Assembly (NCBI GenBank): GCA_010645155.1
Contig: CM021323.1
Span: 11,396,385-11,460,384 of the forward strand
DNA from: Tigriopus japonicus
Lineage: Eukaryota; Arthropoda; Copepoda; Harpacticoida; Harpacticidae
Direction: 5' to 3'
DNA: 64,000 bases
In this document: piece by piece, positions 49,758 to 60,916 of the stretch
Position numbering within the stretch: position 1 is the stretch's first letter
How the letters are laid out: the number at the start of each line of letters is the position of its first letter
Made by a program: the position numbers and the translations under genes
The notes under the pieces: generated by a model
The model's input: the letters and a program-made list of their open reading frames with translations, nothing else
Database searches by the model: none
Told to the model about the DNA's origin: nothing

Positions 49758-52004
49758 GTCGTTTTGGGTGGTGAGGAGGAGGTGGAGTCCCGATTGAGAG
49801 TCGAATGGGACTACTTTTTTCACAACGGAGTTTTAGGGGAAGTTATTGGCCTCGATTTGGCACCTTCGAACAATGGAGGGATGCAAAATAGATGGCCGAA
49901 TCTAGGATATAAAATCCTTGGACATTTACATAATTTCAAGTTCCCTTTCATAGAGGCCTCATAAAAAACGTTCTGAGGTGGAGACAGACCGAACTAGTAG
50001 GTAATAGGGGAGGCACTATTCCACCATCGACAGTTCAACAAAAGGCGTTCTTAAGCCTCTCCCGAAAGCCCTTGAAGATCATTTGGCACTCGCCTCTAAA
50101 GCTGTTGAAAAAAGTTTGATTGGAAAAAAAAATCTAAAATCCTCTTTCATTGCTCTCTGGGGTCGGTTCATTGCTCACATTTTCAAAATTAGTTGAGGTT
50201 TTGGTTCCCTACAACAACCTACGAGTATTTTGTCGGGTTTAACAGATAAGAAGTGTTTGAAAACTTACAGTATTTGAAGGGGAAATAATGTTACAACTTG
50301 TGGCATATGCCAAGATGAATATGAAATTAGTAGTTTTCGCATGTTTCTCTTCAGAAAAATGCAGAGTGAATTGCCAAAGTTGAATGTAAGATTACTTGAC
50401 GTAAGAATAGCTCGTCAAATACAAAACAATACTTTTGAGCAGACGGAAATATAAAATCAGCTCATAGCGTCACTTTATAAAAGAAAAAAACAAGTTGCCG
50501 ATGGACAATTTTCATCTTCATCCAACTTTGACTCTATTATCCAATGTTATGAAATAAAAACACATGTATTTGGTTTACAAATTTAACTTTTTTTTAGCTT
50601 TCTTTCGTACACTATCAAAACGAAAAATGTATTGCTGAAATGATGACTCTGAAATGATGCCTCTGGTTTTGAGTTATTTGATGCATATAAATATTCATGC
50701 TCAAACAAGATTTGAAAAAAAAATGGTTTTACTGCAAATTTCTTAATTTTTTAGTAAAGTTGGAATTCTAAGAAATCTGCTTCTATCCCATACAAATACG
50801 TCTCCAGAATTTCGTATTTTGTCCTTTGTGCTTCTTGTCATTTGGTTTCTCACCTTATTTTCTTGAATTGCGACGTGGTGGGAAAATTTGGATTAGCTCT
50901 CGTTTCAATTCATGGGGATCTCTTCATTCACGAATCGACCCAAAAATATCTCATTAGATTCCACGGTTAGCAAGAACGCATGAAAGACCTTAGTACTACA
51001 ACGCATACATCGCACATCAGTTCGGTTCATGCATAGACAATTTTACAAGCAGTTCTCAATCTCCGGTGCCCAAATCCGTTGGGAAAAAAGTGGAAACATT
51101 ACATTTGTGAGTCATGATAGCTATCTCTTATCTCTGCTTGAGCCTTAAACGGAGTGCCATATGTGGCATAGAGTGCAATACTAGAACCACCACCATGTCT
51201 ATCCACTTCCACGTTCTACTGCGTTCGTGTGCTCCTGGTTCAGTAGCGCATACTACGTACTTTCACGGCAACGTTGTCAACGAGCTTCGGCTTAATAACC
51301 GTCATTCGAGTTCATTTGCATATTAGGACATTCAATGACAGCCCTCGAGGGTGGGGCTGCACAATTATTCATTCCGAAAACCAATGCCATTCCGCGTTGG
51401 GTGTCATTCGAAATTTTTCGAAATCGCCATCCGTAACCAAGCCCGTGTTGGACATCGGCCATTTCATTCCGGCCATTGTGTTTACTTGGTTCGTTGGATT
51501 TTGTGGGGAAACAACGTCTTGTCAATACATTTTTGATCACTGACGGAGAGGATTTGGAATTGTCTGTTAGATGGAATGGTCGTCCGAGCACTGGTAGTCA
51601 TAGCATAGGAAGAAGAAAAGACTTGCCTCGGTCCCAAAAGAATTGGAGAGCAAAAACAGGCAAAGTTTTAAATCAGAATGGAAGACTCAAAGAAGAATTG
51701 TGCTCCAGAGAGGAAAAAAGAACTAGAAAGGGAGAACACGACCAGAGACAAGGGGAAATGCCAAGGGAATTTGGAATCGAGTTTGGCCACTTGAAGTCTT
51801 TGGAAGCAACGAGTCTTGCTTGCCTTCCGCTTTGTTCCGATTGGTACCACTGCACTGTTCTGACGGATCTTGAGGCTGGCAACAAATTTGCCCTTGAATG
51901 AACAAATTGAGGCAAGCCAGGCAGGCTCTTTCAGAGTACATACTACGTATCGAGGAAAAAAGCAAAACAAATGAACTTCAAGGTAAACAAGGAAGGGTGG
52001 TTCC
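49758..52004. other. Non-coding stretch
   Basis: AT-rich (about 50200-50900) then average composition. A 141-codon + strand frame (51476-51901) and a 99-codon - strand frame (51292-51591) overlap in part and show no recognisable domain. Confidence 0.35.
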
Positions 52005-52214
52005 ATGAGAACCAGACTTCTTTGGTTCAGCTTGCTCCTCCTCCCTTCGATTCAATCGAAATCCCCCTACTATTATGTCGATGGTGAACGACTCGAGAAA
52101 TCTGGTCTTTTGATTGATTCTCGTGCCGATGCGATTCAGGTGTTGACGGAGAACCCAATCTCATTTCAGTTCATTGTGGAACCTTCAATTTCTCAGCCAC
52201 CTTCATCTATCTAG
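52005..52214 (+). CDS. Candidate secreted peptide or signal-peptide exon
   Basis: The ATG at 52005 starts MRTRLLWFSLLLLPSIQS, a good signal-peptide pattern: two Arg, a hydrophobic core and a small residue at the likely cleavage site near residue 18. A polar segment beginning KSPYYYVDGERL follows. The frame ends at TAG 52212-52214 (69 aa). A weak donor (CAG|GTGTTG) at 52140 in phase 0 could join the acceptor-like site at 53056, whose frame also starts in phase 0. The start context is poor (T at -3). No family is recognised. Confidence 0.25.
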   Translation: MRTRLLWFSLLLLPSIQSKSPYYYVDGERLEKSGLLIDSRADAIQVLTENPISFQFIVEPSISQPPSSI

Positions 52215-53008
52215 GAGCTCGGAGACAGAGAACGAACGTAGTAGAGCCGCTCTTAAGGTTCGTGAAGTGAAGCACTGAGGCTGTGTGAGGCTGCTTGTTC
52301 TTGGGCTCAATTCAGCTGCTGTCCTCGTCAAAAAGACAAACGCCTCTGTCGACAGATAAGGCGGCAAAACAATGGAATTCAATTTCCTTGGAACAAACTC
52401 TCGTCTTCTTCCTCGAGATCCACCTTGTGTTCGTTCTTCTTCGTCTTCTTCTCAAATGGAACGAGATTGCTTGGGTCTTAGCCTCTTTTGGTTAACTTCA
52501 GTTCAGCAGTGTTTCCGTTTTCAAAACCTTAGAGGGGACTGAGAACGACGAACATTCCATTGGGAGAGCTGAAAGATCGAGAGAAACTTCATTTTCCAGT
52601 TGTCACAGCCAACTTCAATGGAGTTTCGAAAAGTTTGAGAGATGAAGAATTCCTGGGAAGTTCATCAAGTTTTTGTGTGTGTGTGTCGTCGTCGTCGTCT
52701 TCGTTCCTGCTGAATCGAGGAACAAGGAGGAGAAACTGGAGGAGGTGGACAGATCTTGTCCACCGAGGTGCCAATGGGATCCTCGGGTTCGTTGGTGTCC
52801 GTGTGGGTTCTTTCTTTTCTTTCTTTCTGAAGAACATCAAGAGAGGAAACTTCAAAAAACTAAAAATTGCTCTCCTCGGTCTCTCGACTCTTTGGGATCG
52901 GGATGGTCTGGTTGGTTGGCTGGCTGGCTGGCAGAAGGGTCGCCTCGAGAATTGATGCCTTCAAAAAAGTTTGAGCGACGACTAAAACTGAATGTGAAGG
53001 ATTGGAAC

Positions 53009-53014
<6 letters not shown>

Positions 53015-53042
<28 letters not shown>
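53015..53042. repeat. CT microsatellite
   Basis: Fourteen CT units just upstream of the acceptor-like tttcag at 53051-53056; it extends the pyrimidine tract of that site. Confidence 0.9.
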
Positions 53043-53045
<3 letters not shown>

Positions 53046-53056
53046 CTGGTTTTCAG

Positions 53057-53155
53057 CCGCTTAAGGAGGAGCCTATGTACTATGGAGGTGCTCGTGTTTG
53101 GTTCCAAAACTTCCAACTTCCCAACTCCGACAATGGACCAGTGCTCTCCTCTTGA
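53057..53155 (+). CDS. Candidate terminal exon (32 codons)
   Basis: It follows a long CT tract and ttttctggttttcag (AG at 53055-53056). In phase 0 the open frame runs PLKEEPMYYGGARVWFQNFQ and stops at TGA 53153-53155, with mostly C-ending codons. The WFQN string recalls homeobox helix 3, but the following residues do not fit. A possible partner is the signal-peptide-like ORF at 52005. Function unknown. Confidence 0.22.
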   Translation, partial: PLKEEPMYYGGARVWFQNFQLPNSDNGPVLSS

Positions 53156-56100
53156 AAAATATTTTTAAACTTTTTCCCTCTGCCCTCTTTTCATCGTAGT
53201 GGTAATGCAGCCCCCAAAGCGGGCCTCAACCAGCTTCTTTGTTGGCTTGCTCGAGTCCGTTCGGAAGCAATTTTTTTAATGCTTCAGAGCCGATTTCGGC
53301 CGATTTGGCCGATCTGGTTCCCTACACTGCCTTTGGTCGGACACTTGAACGTGGAGGAAGTCTTGAAGTGAAATGCTAGCCAAAAGACCTCCACTGCTAC
53401 TGCCACTCCTGGGCTTGGTCGTTGTTCCAAAAAAGTTTTTGAAAAGAAATAGAGGGAACGAAAGAGAAGGAGAGAAAGAGAGAGAGAGCCAGAAAATGGA
53501 CGAAAAAACAAAAAGTTTGCCATGATTTATTGCTAGTGCTTCTCGCCGTCGTATCTGTACGTAACGTAAAAGCACAAGCAAGCCAACACTCTCTTTCCCC
53601 CTCCTCTTCTTACTCTGGCTTTTATTTCCGCCTTATTCCTCCCCCCCTTACCGTCTGAATCAACTAAAAATGATTCAAATTAGGTTCAAATCCGACTTAT
53701 GGGCTGTCAACACGAATTGCTTGGATCCAGAATTCCTGCTGACGCTTCGAACTTATTGTGGGCGGAAAATATCATGGTCAGTTCCGGCAATTAAAGGAGG
53801 AGGGCCCATCCGGCTGAAATGGAACTATGAAAAGGAACGCCAAATGCTTTGCTTTTTATCTCTTCTTCTTTTCCTCCTTCCTCCTTGTTCGCTCGTTTCT
53901 CGTCTTGGTTCGTTCTTACTACTACTGTATGTAGGTCCTTTGCTTGCTAGCTCTCGGATGAAACGAAGGAAGAGGAAAAAAACTTGGACCCATGAATCAA
54001 AATGATATAGGTAGAGGCTGCTGGTGGACTTATAATTTCACGACAACCAGACTCTCTTTCTACTGGCTCGATCCAAGTTACACTACACGACAACGAGGAA
54101 CCCCGGCGAAACGGCAACCAAAAGGGTTTCTGCAGTCAGCTGACAGAAGAAGGCAAAATATGGCCCCCAAAGCAAACCTGCTGCCACCGAGTGGGACGAC
54201 TTGGAACGCTGAAACAGAAAAGTGAGCCTGAAATATTACCCTCAACTTTTTGCCATTTTTTCAACAAACATATAGTACATATATATGAAATGGGCATACA
54301 TCCTCTGGAAATACGGTAAAAGAGTGGGTGGAAGCACGGGCTTTCCGGATGATTTTTTTCCTTCTTCGGCCAAGGATGATATTTATAATGAACTAGAGGG
54401 TCAAGCCAAAAACTTGGTGGAGAGCTTTTCTCATTCTTTTTGCTCTTCTTTCAACTTGATTTAGGGGAGCAATAGCCAATAATAATAACAGTAAGCCATG
54501 GACGAAAGGAGAACAAAGCTGGTCCATGATGGTTGGTTGGTTGGTTAGTTGGCTGCCAATGCTGCTACCTACCATTCATCTCGGGAATAACCATTGAACT
54601 TGCAGTGTTGCCACAGGTTGCTCCTAATTTTGAAACATGGTAGGAACGTAAACGAAAACATGAGAAGGATTTGGATCTCAAGGGGCCAAATTGGCAACAC
54701 TTATTTTGGCCCATATAATTTAAGTGCCCAGAGTGGAGGAAAAAGCAGAGAGAAAATAACTGGAATGGGAATTTTCATCTTTAACGATGCAAGGAATTCT
54801 CATCAGATTGGACCATGCATCAAATGAATAAAGCTCCGACTCAGGGTTGCTAAAAGATCCTTGCAACATATGTTGTATATTATGAGAGGTCGAATGTCCC
54901 CATTTCACAGGATTTTGTGTATTTTTCTCAGAGGACCGGTCTTGATCAAATCGAAATCGTATGACCCAAATCATGATGAATATTTCATTTGAATGTATTC
55001 GTGACCCTTCGGCGCGTTTTTATTTCTACCCACATACTTTGGGATTGATTCGATTTACCTGATGAGTTTCGAGAGCCCAGGGAAATGACTACTTTGAAAA
55101 ATGGCTGGAGTTCCCTAGAGAGAGAGAGAGAGAGAGAGAAAGAGAAAGGATTTATTCGGCCTCCGAAGTAATTTGATTTTGATCGAGCTCATTTTTCATG
55201 CCCGTCCAATTTAGACAAGCTTACGTACCCACGAAATAATTGAAACACTTTTCATTAAGACTCTCCTTTGCTCAGGCACTCGAAATGGGCTCCTGAGCTT
55301 TCGACGACGAACAAAATGCTCGCCTCTTGTCTTGTTTGGCTCCCAAAGATAAATGAGGCCAATAAACAATTGGAATGTCCATTAAAACCGATAGATTCGC
55401 CACCAAATTACCCCCTGAGCAAGCGAGGAAAGCGTCGAACGAGCTCCGAAAGAGTTGATGATGAATTTCATGATTTCATGCCGAAGTCGTATTGACTTTT
55501 CCTGTCACTCACTCATTCACTCACTCATTTGCACTTTTCACGTCGATACACGCACTCACTACTACTATAAAGTCCCCTTTCAAGAGCCTTCGTCATTATC
55601 CCATTGTCAATGGAAGGTTTCCATTAGGTGAAATTAAAGTAATTATCTTGTCGGAACGTGGATTCAAAACACTCTCTTGGTCCTCCATTCTTGGCTCGTC
55701 CCACGTGGGTCCAACTTCAGTTTTTGAACATTGCTGGCATTGAGGGTTCATCGTGGAAATGAACGGTAGCATTTTCTAACCTGGGATTTAGATCTTGCAC
55801 TATCATTCGTTGTTTTTAGTGTCATTCCTCGGGTGTCGATGGTTCATTTCGTAATTGAAGTGAGTGTCCATAAAACGCCCGTTCGTGGAGACAAAGTCAT
55901 TGATTGAAATGGTCCAAGGTGCTTGTTTTGGCAGGGGGTTCAATTCCCAAATGCAATCTATATCCTTGATCTGATCCCATTTATCAACTTTGAACACTGA
56001 CTTGGCTCTGCTAGTCGAAAAAGGTCCAGACAAAATCCAAAAATCCCTCGTTTACCCCTGTTCCTCCCTTTTTTGTTTCGCCACCATCGAACACGGCTGT

Positions 56101-58051
56101 TCCAAAGGGACGAAGAATTTTGGGGATATTTTCAAAACTCGTCTTTAGGGACCATTTTCAAGTTTGGTTCCAAAGCCAGAATACAAGATCCGGAGAAGGG
56201 AAAGAAGAGGGAGGGCAGAATATCCGTTCCTGAGCGAGGTTGGTCCACGGATCGCCCTCCTCACAAGCCCATAAATCAACCCTTGGACCCCCAGACTCAA
56301 AGAGGAACTCACTCGCGGTGTGTCGTACTGTACTTTATGTACGCTGATGTGAGTGTTCATACTATGGAAACGGAGTGAACCACACGAGTTGAGGCAGTAC
56401 CATGGCACCAATGACTCCCTTGGGGAGCGCGTTTCCCTTCAAATGCGACGACGAGAGGAAAAAATGGAAATTTTCCCCAATTTAGTACAATTTTTAGGGA
56501 GGTGAATTTGAATGTTCAAGCGCTGAGGTACCACCATTCGCCTTTGGGTCCAATTTTGAGTCTGGAAATCGGGATGGAGAGCCAGGAGAAAACAAGTGAG
56601 ATGGGGAAAACGGGAAGAGGGGGGGGGGGGAATTTCCAAGTTTAACGGGGAGTAAAGCTGCCGGGTCGGTTAATGGTCTGAAAGGAAGAGAAGCGAGAAG
56701 AAGGGGAGAAATTTGGGTGGAAAAAGGGGGATTTTAAAATGATGAAAAAAATGGGGCTGTTCTCCATGTAAGAGGATCATGGAATCACTCTTCATGCCAA
56801 GTTCCAGGTAATTGCTATTGAAAGGAATTGAGCATGGAACATGGCTCGGGCTTTGACGACCATGTCTGAATGAAACAATCCTAAAGGAGGACGCAACAAC
56901 TCGATTTTTGTACTCCACGTCTGTGCTTGTTTCCAGGAATTTCATGGATTTTGTTGTTGCTTCTTCGTTCGGTTCCAGTCTGTCGGAAAAAATGTCCCCT
57001 TTCTGTTCCCTTCCTCATTGAAGCTCGTGTGTTGGTTGTACACACGACAGTTAAAGCAAACACCCTGATGGGGATCGACAAACGTCACCCTTTTTGGGTA
57101 GTCGCTTTCACATTTCAGCGAGTTTCATTCAACTTGATCCCTTCATTCCCTTCAGAGCCTTCAACTCTCAATAGTCATGCTTGGTCCAAACGGTTCCATT
57201 GTTAGTTTCTTTATTTCCCGATTGGATCTCCAAGTTCCACCATCAATGCAGTACATAAGTTAGTCATGGAGGAAGGTTCTAAAATGATCCGGGTTCAGTG
57301 ATTCCGTCTCATGACTGATGCTGAAAGAATTGGATTGCTCCGGATAAAGAATTATTAGTTACTGGTCCACCCTTCCCAAGAATGTGTGTGTAGAGGCTCT
57401 TGCTTGTTTGTTTTCTTGTGAGAGAGTGTACGTAGCTCTCGGTAAGAGGGTGTGTGCGTGTGTTCCATGTTGTTTTCTCGTTCTAAACAAAGCAAAAACG
57501 GCCAAGACCTCCTTCCGAGTTTTGTCGCATTACCCATTTTTGAAATATATGACTTTTTTCTCTCGGGCGTTTTTTTTTCCTCCAGCCTTCTTCGTTCTAT
57601 ATTGAAACGGGCCTTCTACAAAGATGACTTTATCGCTACAGGGTATGTAATAAGCGCATTTGAATAAATCAATCTGGCCCATGACAATTTGTTGCATTAC
57701 ATCGTATGATTTGGCATTCTTCTCGAGGAAAAAGTGTTTGTAAATCAAGGATTTGAGGTTAGAAGCATTTAACAACACAAAGCTTTCAAACACAAAATGA
57801 ATTCAACCCACATCAATACGAAACTAAAAACTTTGTCTATTGTTATCCAATATTCATCTTTTCATCACAAAAGGAGCAGAATCGTGGACAGTGTCTTCAT
57901 ATTTAGCCAATCAGTCGGCTCAGTACAGTCTTAAAATAAAAGAACGTGCCAATTTCCACTCATTGTTGACCTCAAATTTCAACTCTTGGATCAAATAACA
58001 TTTCATAGCACCCTGTCGTATTTGTACCTTTTTGAAGAAGTCACATTGACG
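53156..58051. other. Gene-poor stretch
   Basis: Several GA-rich tracts, a G12 run (56619-56630) and mid-length frames without domains. A GTGAGC donor-like site near 54222 ends a frame at 53992-54225, but stops block any link to the acceptor-like site near 53950. Confidence 0.35.
55117..55139. repeat. GA microsatellite
   Basis: About eleven GA units. Confidence 0.9.
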
Positions 58052-58195
58052 ATGGTACAGAGATGTTGTTGTTGCGTTGGCTGTCGACGTTTCTTCTCCA
58101 GTAAAAAGAGCAGCGATACTTTTTCAATAGTTCCACACGACGACAGGAACGACGAGGCAAACGGAGAAGTGCCCAGGAAGAAAGTTAATGGATAG
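58052..58195 (+). CDS. Candidate small Cys-rich N-terminal ORF (47 aa)
   Basis: The ATG at 58052 has a near-ideal start context (A at -3, G at +4). The peptide starts MVQRCCCCVGCRRFFSSKKS, a cysteine cluster beside basic and aromatic residues of the kind that is often palmitoylated. A charged tail follows, ending KKVNG, then TAG 58193-58195. The four Cys codons come from a TGT-rich run, so chance is possible. No strong donor was seen inside the frame. Confidence 0.22.
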   Translation: MVQRCCCCVGCRRFFSSKKSSDTFSIVPHDDRNDEANGEVPRKKVNG

Positions 58196-58445
58196 CATCT
58201 TGAACCTGTCAGCCATCCTCAAAACACCGTACTACCTTCAAAATTATGGCACAAACCATCCGAAGACAACGCCATAATTCTCCAAGTTTTGACATCCTTT
58301 CAAGGTAGCGCAACCTAGTAAACAACAAACACCATGATTCGCTTCTTCACCATCCTAAAAAAACACACCCTCGTCGAAATTTTTAATCCAAAGCCTCTCT
58401 GGTGAACGGCAAAGACATCCAAAAACGGAAATGAAAAGCCAGTCG

Positions 58446-58676
58446 TCATTCTTTTGTCTCTTTGGAGATGGTTCCCTGCCGAAACGAGCTTGAGCTACTT
58501 TCTGCGTACACCATAGTGGACCTTCTACTTTTCGTGTACACTAGACAAGGAGCATCGTCAAAGGAAAAACTTTGATCTAGCATTGTGTCAACGGAATGTC
58601 GTCCCAGAGATAGATCATTTCTGACATTCATGTTCAAAAACCCAAAGACCGGCTTTGCTACGTAGAGAGCGAACAA
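58446..58676 (-). CDS. Candidate coding fragment, Ser-rich C terminus
   Basis: A - strand frame of 76 codons ends with a Ser-rich tail (AESSSSSFRQGTISKETKE, then stop). An acceptor-like tttttgaacatgaatgtcag occurs inside it, which would make the last 60 or so codons a terminal exon. Composition resembles a cytoplasmic phosphoprotein tail. No family or partner exon was identified. Confidence 0.18.
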   Translation of the reverse strand: MFALYVAKPVFGFLNMNVRNDLSLGRHSVDTMLDQSFSFDDAPCLVYTKSRRSTMVYAESSSSSFRQGTISKETKE

Positions 58677-59967
58677 TCAACTGGGCTCGTTGAATGCTTC
58701 AAAAGGGTCTCTGACAGCCACTGAAGAACAAGAGATATTTGCTCTCCAAGATCATGGAACCAAGGATGAAAACAATTCGGTTTCAAAAGTGCTGGTTAGT
58801 ACTTGAAAAAAACCCGAGAGAAGGAACTGTTCCTCCATCCTTTCTTCAACAGAACCCCCCTATTCTATTCTTTTCATCCCATCTCCGTTCCTTTCGAGAC
58901 AAGTTCCGCCAATATTTTCAAACTTGGCAGTCGAATTTTGAGAGGATAAAGTTGCCTCAGCGATTGCCACCACGTGTGTTGTCCCCGCCTTGTCCGTTGT
59001 TGGTTCCTGGAGCTGGATCCTGGATAGATCTGTGCCTGGCGAGGATTCTTTCCAAACTACTCTGAACTGTGAGAGTGTGAGTGTCTCCTACGTAGTTGGT
59101 TCCACCAGCGCCTTCAAATACGTACGTATATAGACAGCTCAGGCGTTCAAAACTTTCCTCTCTTTTTTGAAATTCCCCCTGTCGCTCGTACTTCCTCATC
59201 TGAGGAGCCTTTGGTTGGAGAGGGAACCTTCCATGGTTGCCAAATTCGTGCCACATTAGATTACACTTTACACTCTAAGAGTCATTTTCCAGATTAGTCA
59301 TTGGGTTATGGTCTATCACTTCATCAACATAAATCAAAGCCTCATCGAAAAGCCCGTTTTCATGCAGCCTCTGTTGGAGGGGTCCAGATATTTGGGGACC
59401 CTGAACAATGTTCTCTCTGCGTTTCGGTGAAGCTCTCCTTGTTCTTAGGCGCTTTCAAAAGCTTTGAAGAGCTTGAGAGATGAATTTCAATGAGAGTGGT
59501 CGGTCTTCTTCTTTCCTTTCCTCGAATCCCCTAGCTATCTACTTCAACGACGACGGTTGTGCCGATTTCCCCCTCCTTGTTTTTGGAACGCAGCTTCTCT
59601 CTTGTTCCCTTTGGTTGTTCCATTCTCAACGAAGCTTCATTGGCTTGGCTTGAATCTCATTTTGAAGACAGTTGAGTTGAGCGGAAACTTCGACCAACTA
59701 ACATAAAGGAGCTCGATTAAGAAACGCTGGCTTTTTAAAACGGATCTCAAATCACGACTGGTTCTCGTTGGTAGAAACCCCTTTGTAGCCACCGACGCGG
59801 GGGATTTCTCCTCTCAGCCAATCTGCGTCGGGTTCAAGGGGCAAAATGCGGAGTTTAAAACTTTTTTAAAAAGCATCGCACGCACTCACACGCGACAAAG
59901 GGAGACAGAGAGCCATGGTAAAAAGGCAAAGGGAGAGAAAAAGAGCGCGAATGGATGGAAGGATAGA

Positions 59968-60006
<39 letters not shown>

Positions 60007-60697
60007 TCGTTTCTCTCGTTCAACCACCACTCATATTTAAAAGGGGGAGGAGAAAAAACGTGAACTCGGAAGCGGGGTTTGAATTTAGAATTGGAATATT
60101 GATTGACACAGGCGGGGCTTAGAAGGCTTTCGCATTGAACTCGGGGGATATAGTTCTTTTTCTTTGGCTTCCGCCAATGTAGCGTACGTTTTGTAATTCA
60201 GGTCGTCTGCTGCTTTGTAATATATTGTATTCTCAATGAGAGCAGGATTGCTTAGAAGAAATGAAGAAATTAAAAACGAAATTGCTTGGATTCGTTCGTT
60301 AGATAGAATGGCGTGGCACTCAGGGACAAAAAGAGAGGCACACACACAATGAACAACTTCAAAGTCGATTTGTCTCTTGTGTTTCCGGTCAAAGAGAGTT
60401 GAGAGTTAAGACAAAGAGGAAAAAGAGTCCTTAAGACGAACTCGGGTGAACACATTTTCCTCTACCTTTTCGAATCCTTGAGTCAGTTCCGAGCGTGATG
60501 ACCAAAAGAGACCAGATACAATCAGGATCTTCACGAGAATTTGGACTTGTTTAAAGGCTCAAAGGACAAAAGTGTCTCTCAATCTTAACTTTCGAAAGTA
60601 AGTTAAAGGATGAAGTGAGCGAAGAAGACTCCTCGAGCTGGACAGACAGGAAGGAAGGAAAGGGTTCCAAGCTTCATTCACTTCCCAACGACCTCGG
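58677..60697. other. Non-coding stretch
   Basis: No supportable gene; it holds the GA array at 59975-60004 and short frames only. Confidence 0.4.
59975..60004. repeat. GA microsatellite
   Basis: About fifteen GA units following a GAAA-rich stretch. Confidence 0.9.
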
Positions 60698-60916
60698 ATG
60701 AGTTTGGTGTCCGGCACAACTCAGAAAGAAGACAGAGAGAGGGGCGACAAAGAGAGACTCTTAACTCTTAAAAGGTTCTCCTTGGATGACCCATCTCTTT
60801 CTCTTGCAATGTGTATGTCTCTCACTTTGCGTCCCTTTGTTCAATTTACCTCCAAACTTGAGGGTTTCTTCCACTTTACGGGTCCTACTTCAAGAGATAG
60901 AAGAAGCCAATTGACG
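60698..60916 (+). CDS. Candidate first coding exon (73 codons)
   Basis: ATG at 60698 (context ctcggATGa) opens a frame starting MSLVSGTTQKEDRERGDKER. It reaches a consensus donor (ACG|GTAAGT) at 60917 in phase 0. No domain is recognised and no downstream acceptor was matched. The donor is the main support. Confidence 0.18.

Noticed and set aside
53057..53155. Homeobox from the string VWFQN
   Set aside because: The residues around it do not fit helix 3 (no RR/K after WFQN, no upstream helices), so the match is coincidental.
53690..53700. tRNA B-box-like GGTTCAAATCC
   Set aside because: No matching A box, T-stem pairing or acceptor stem upstream. Similar B-box-like strings near 44930 and 62750 also failed the cloverleaf test.
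9007..59130. Recurrent TACGTA strings across the window
   Set aside because: A rough expectation for this length and composition is about twenty copies, close to what was noticed, so there is no clear enrichment.
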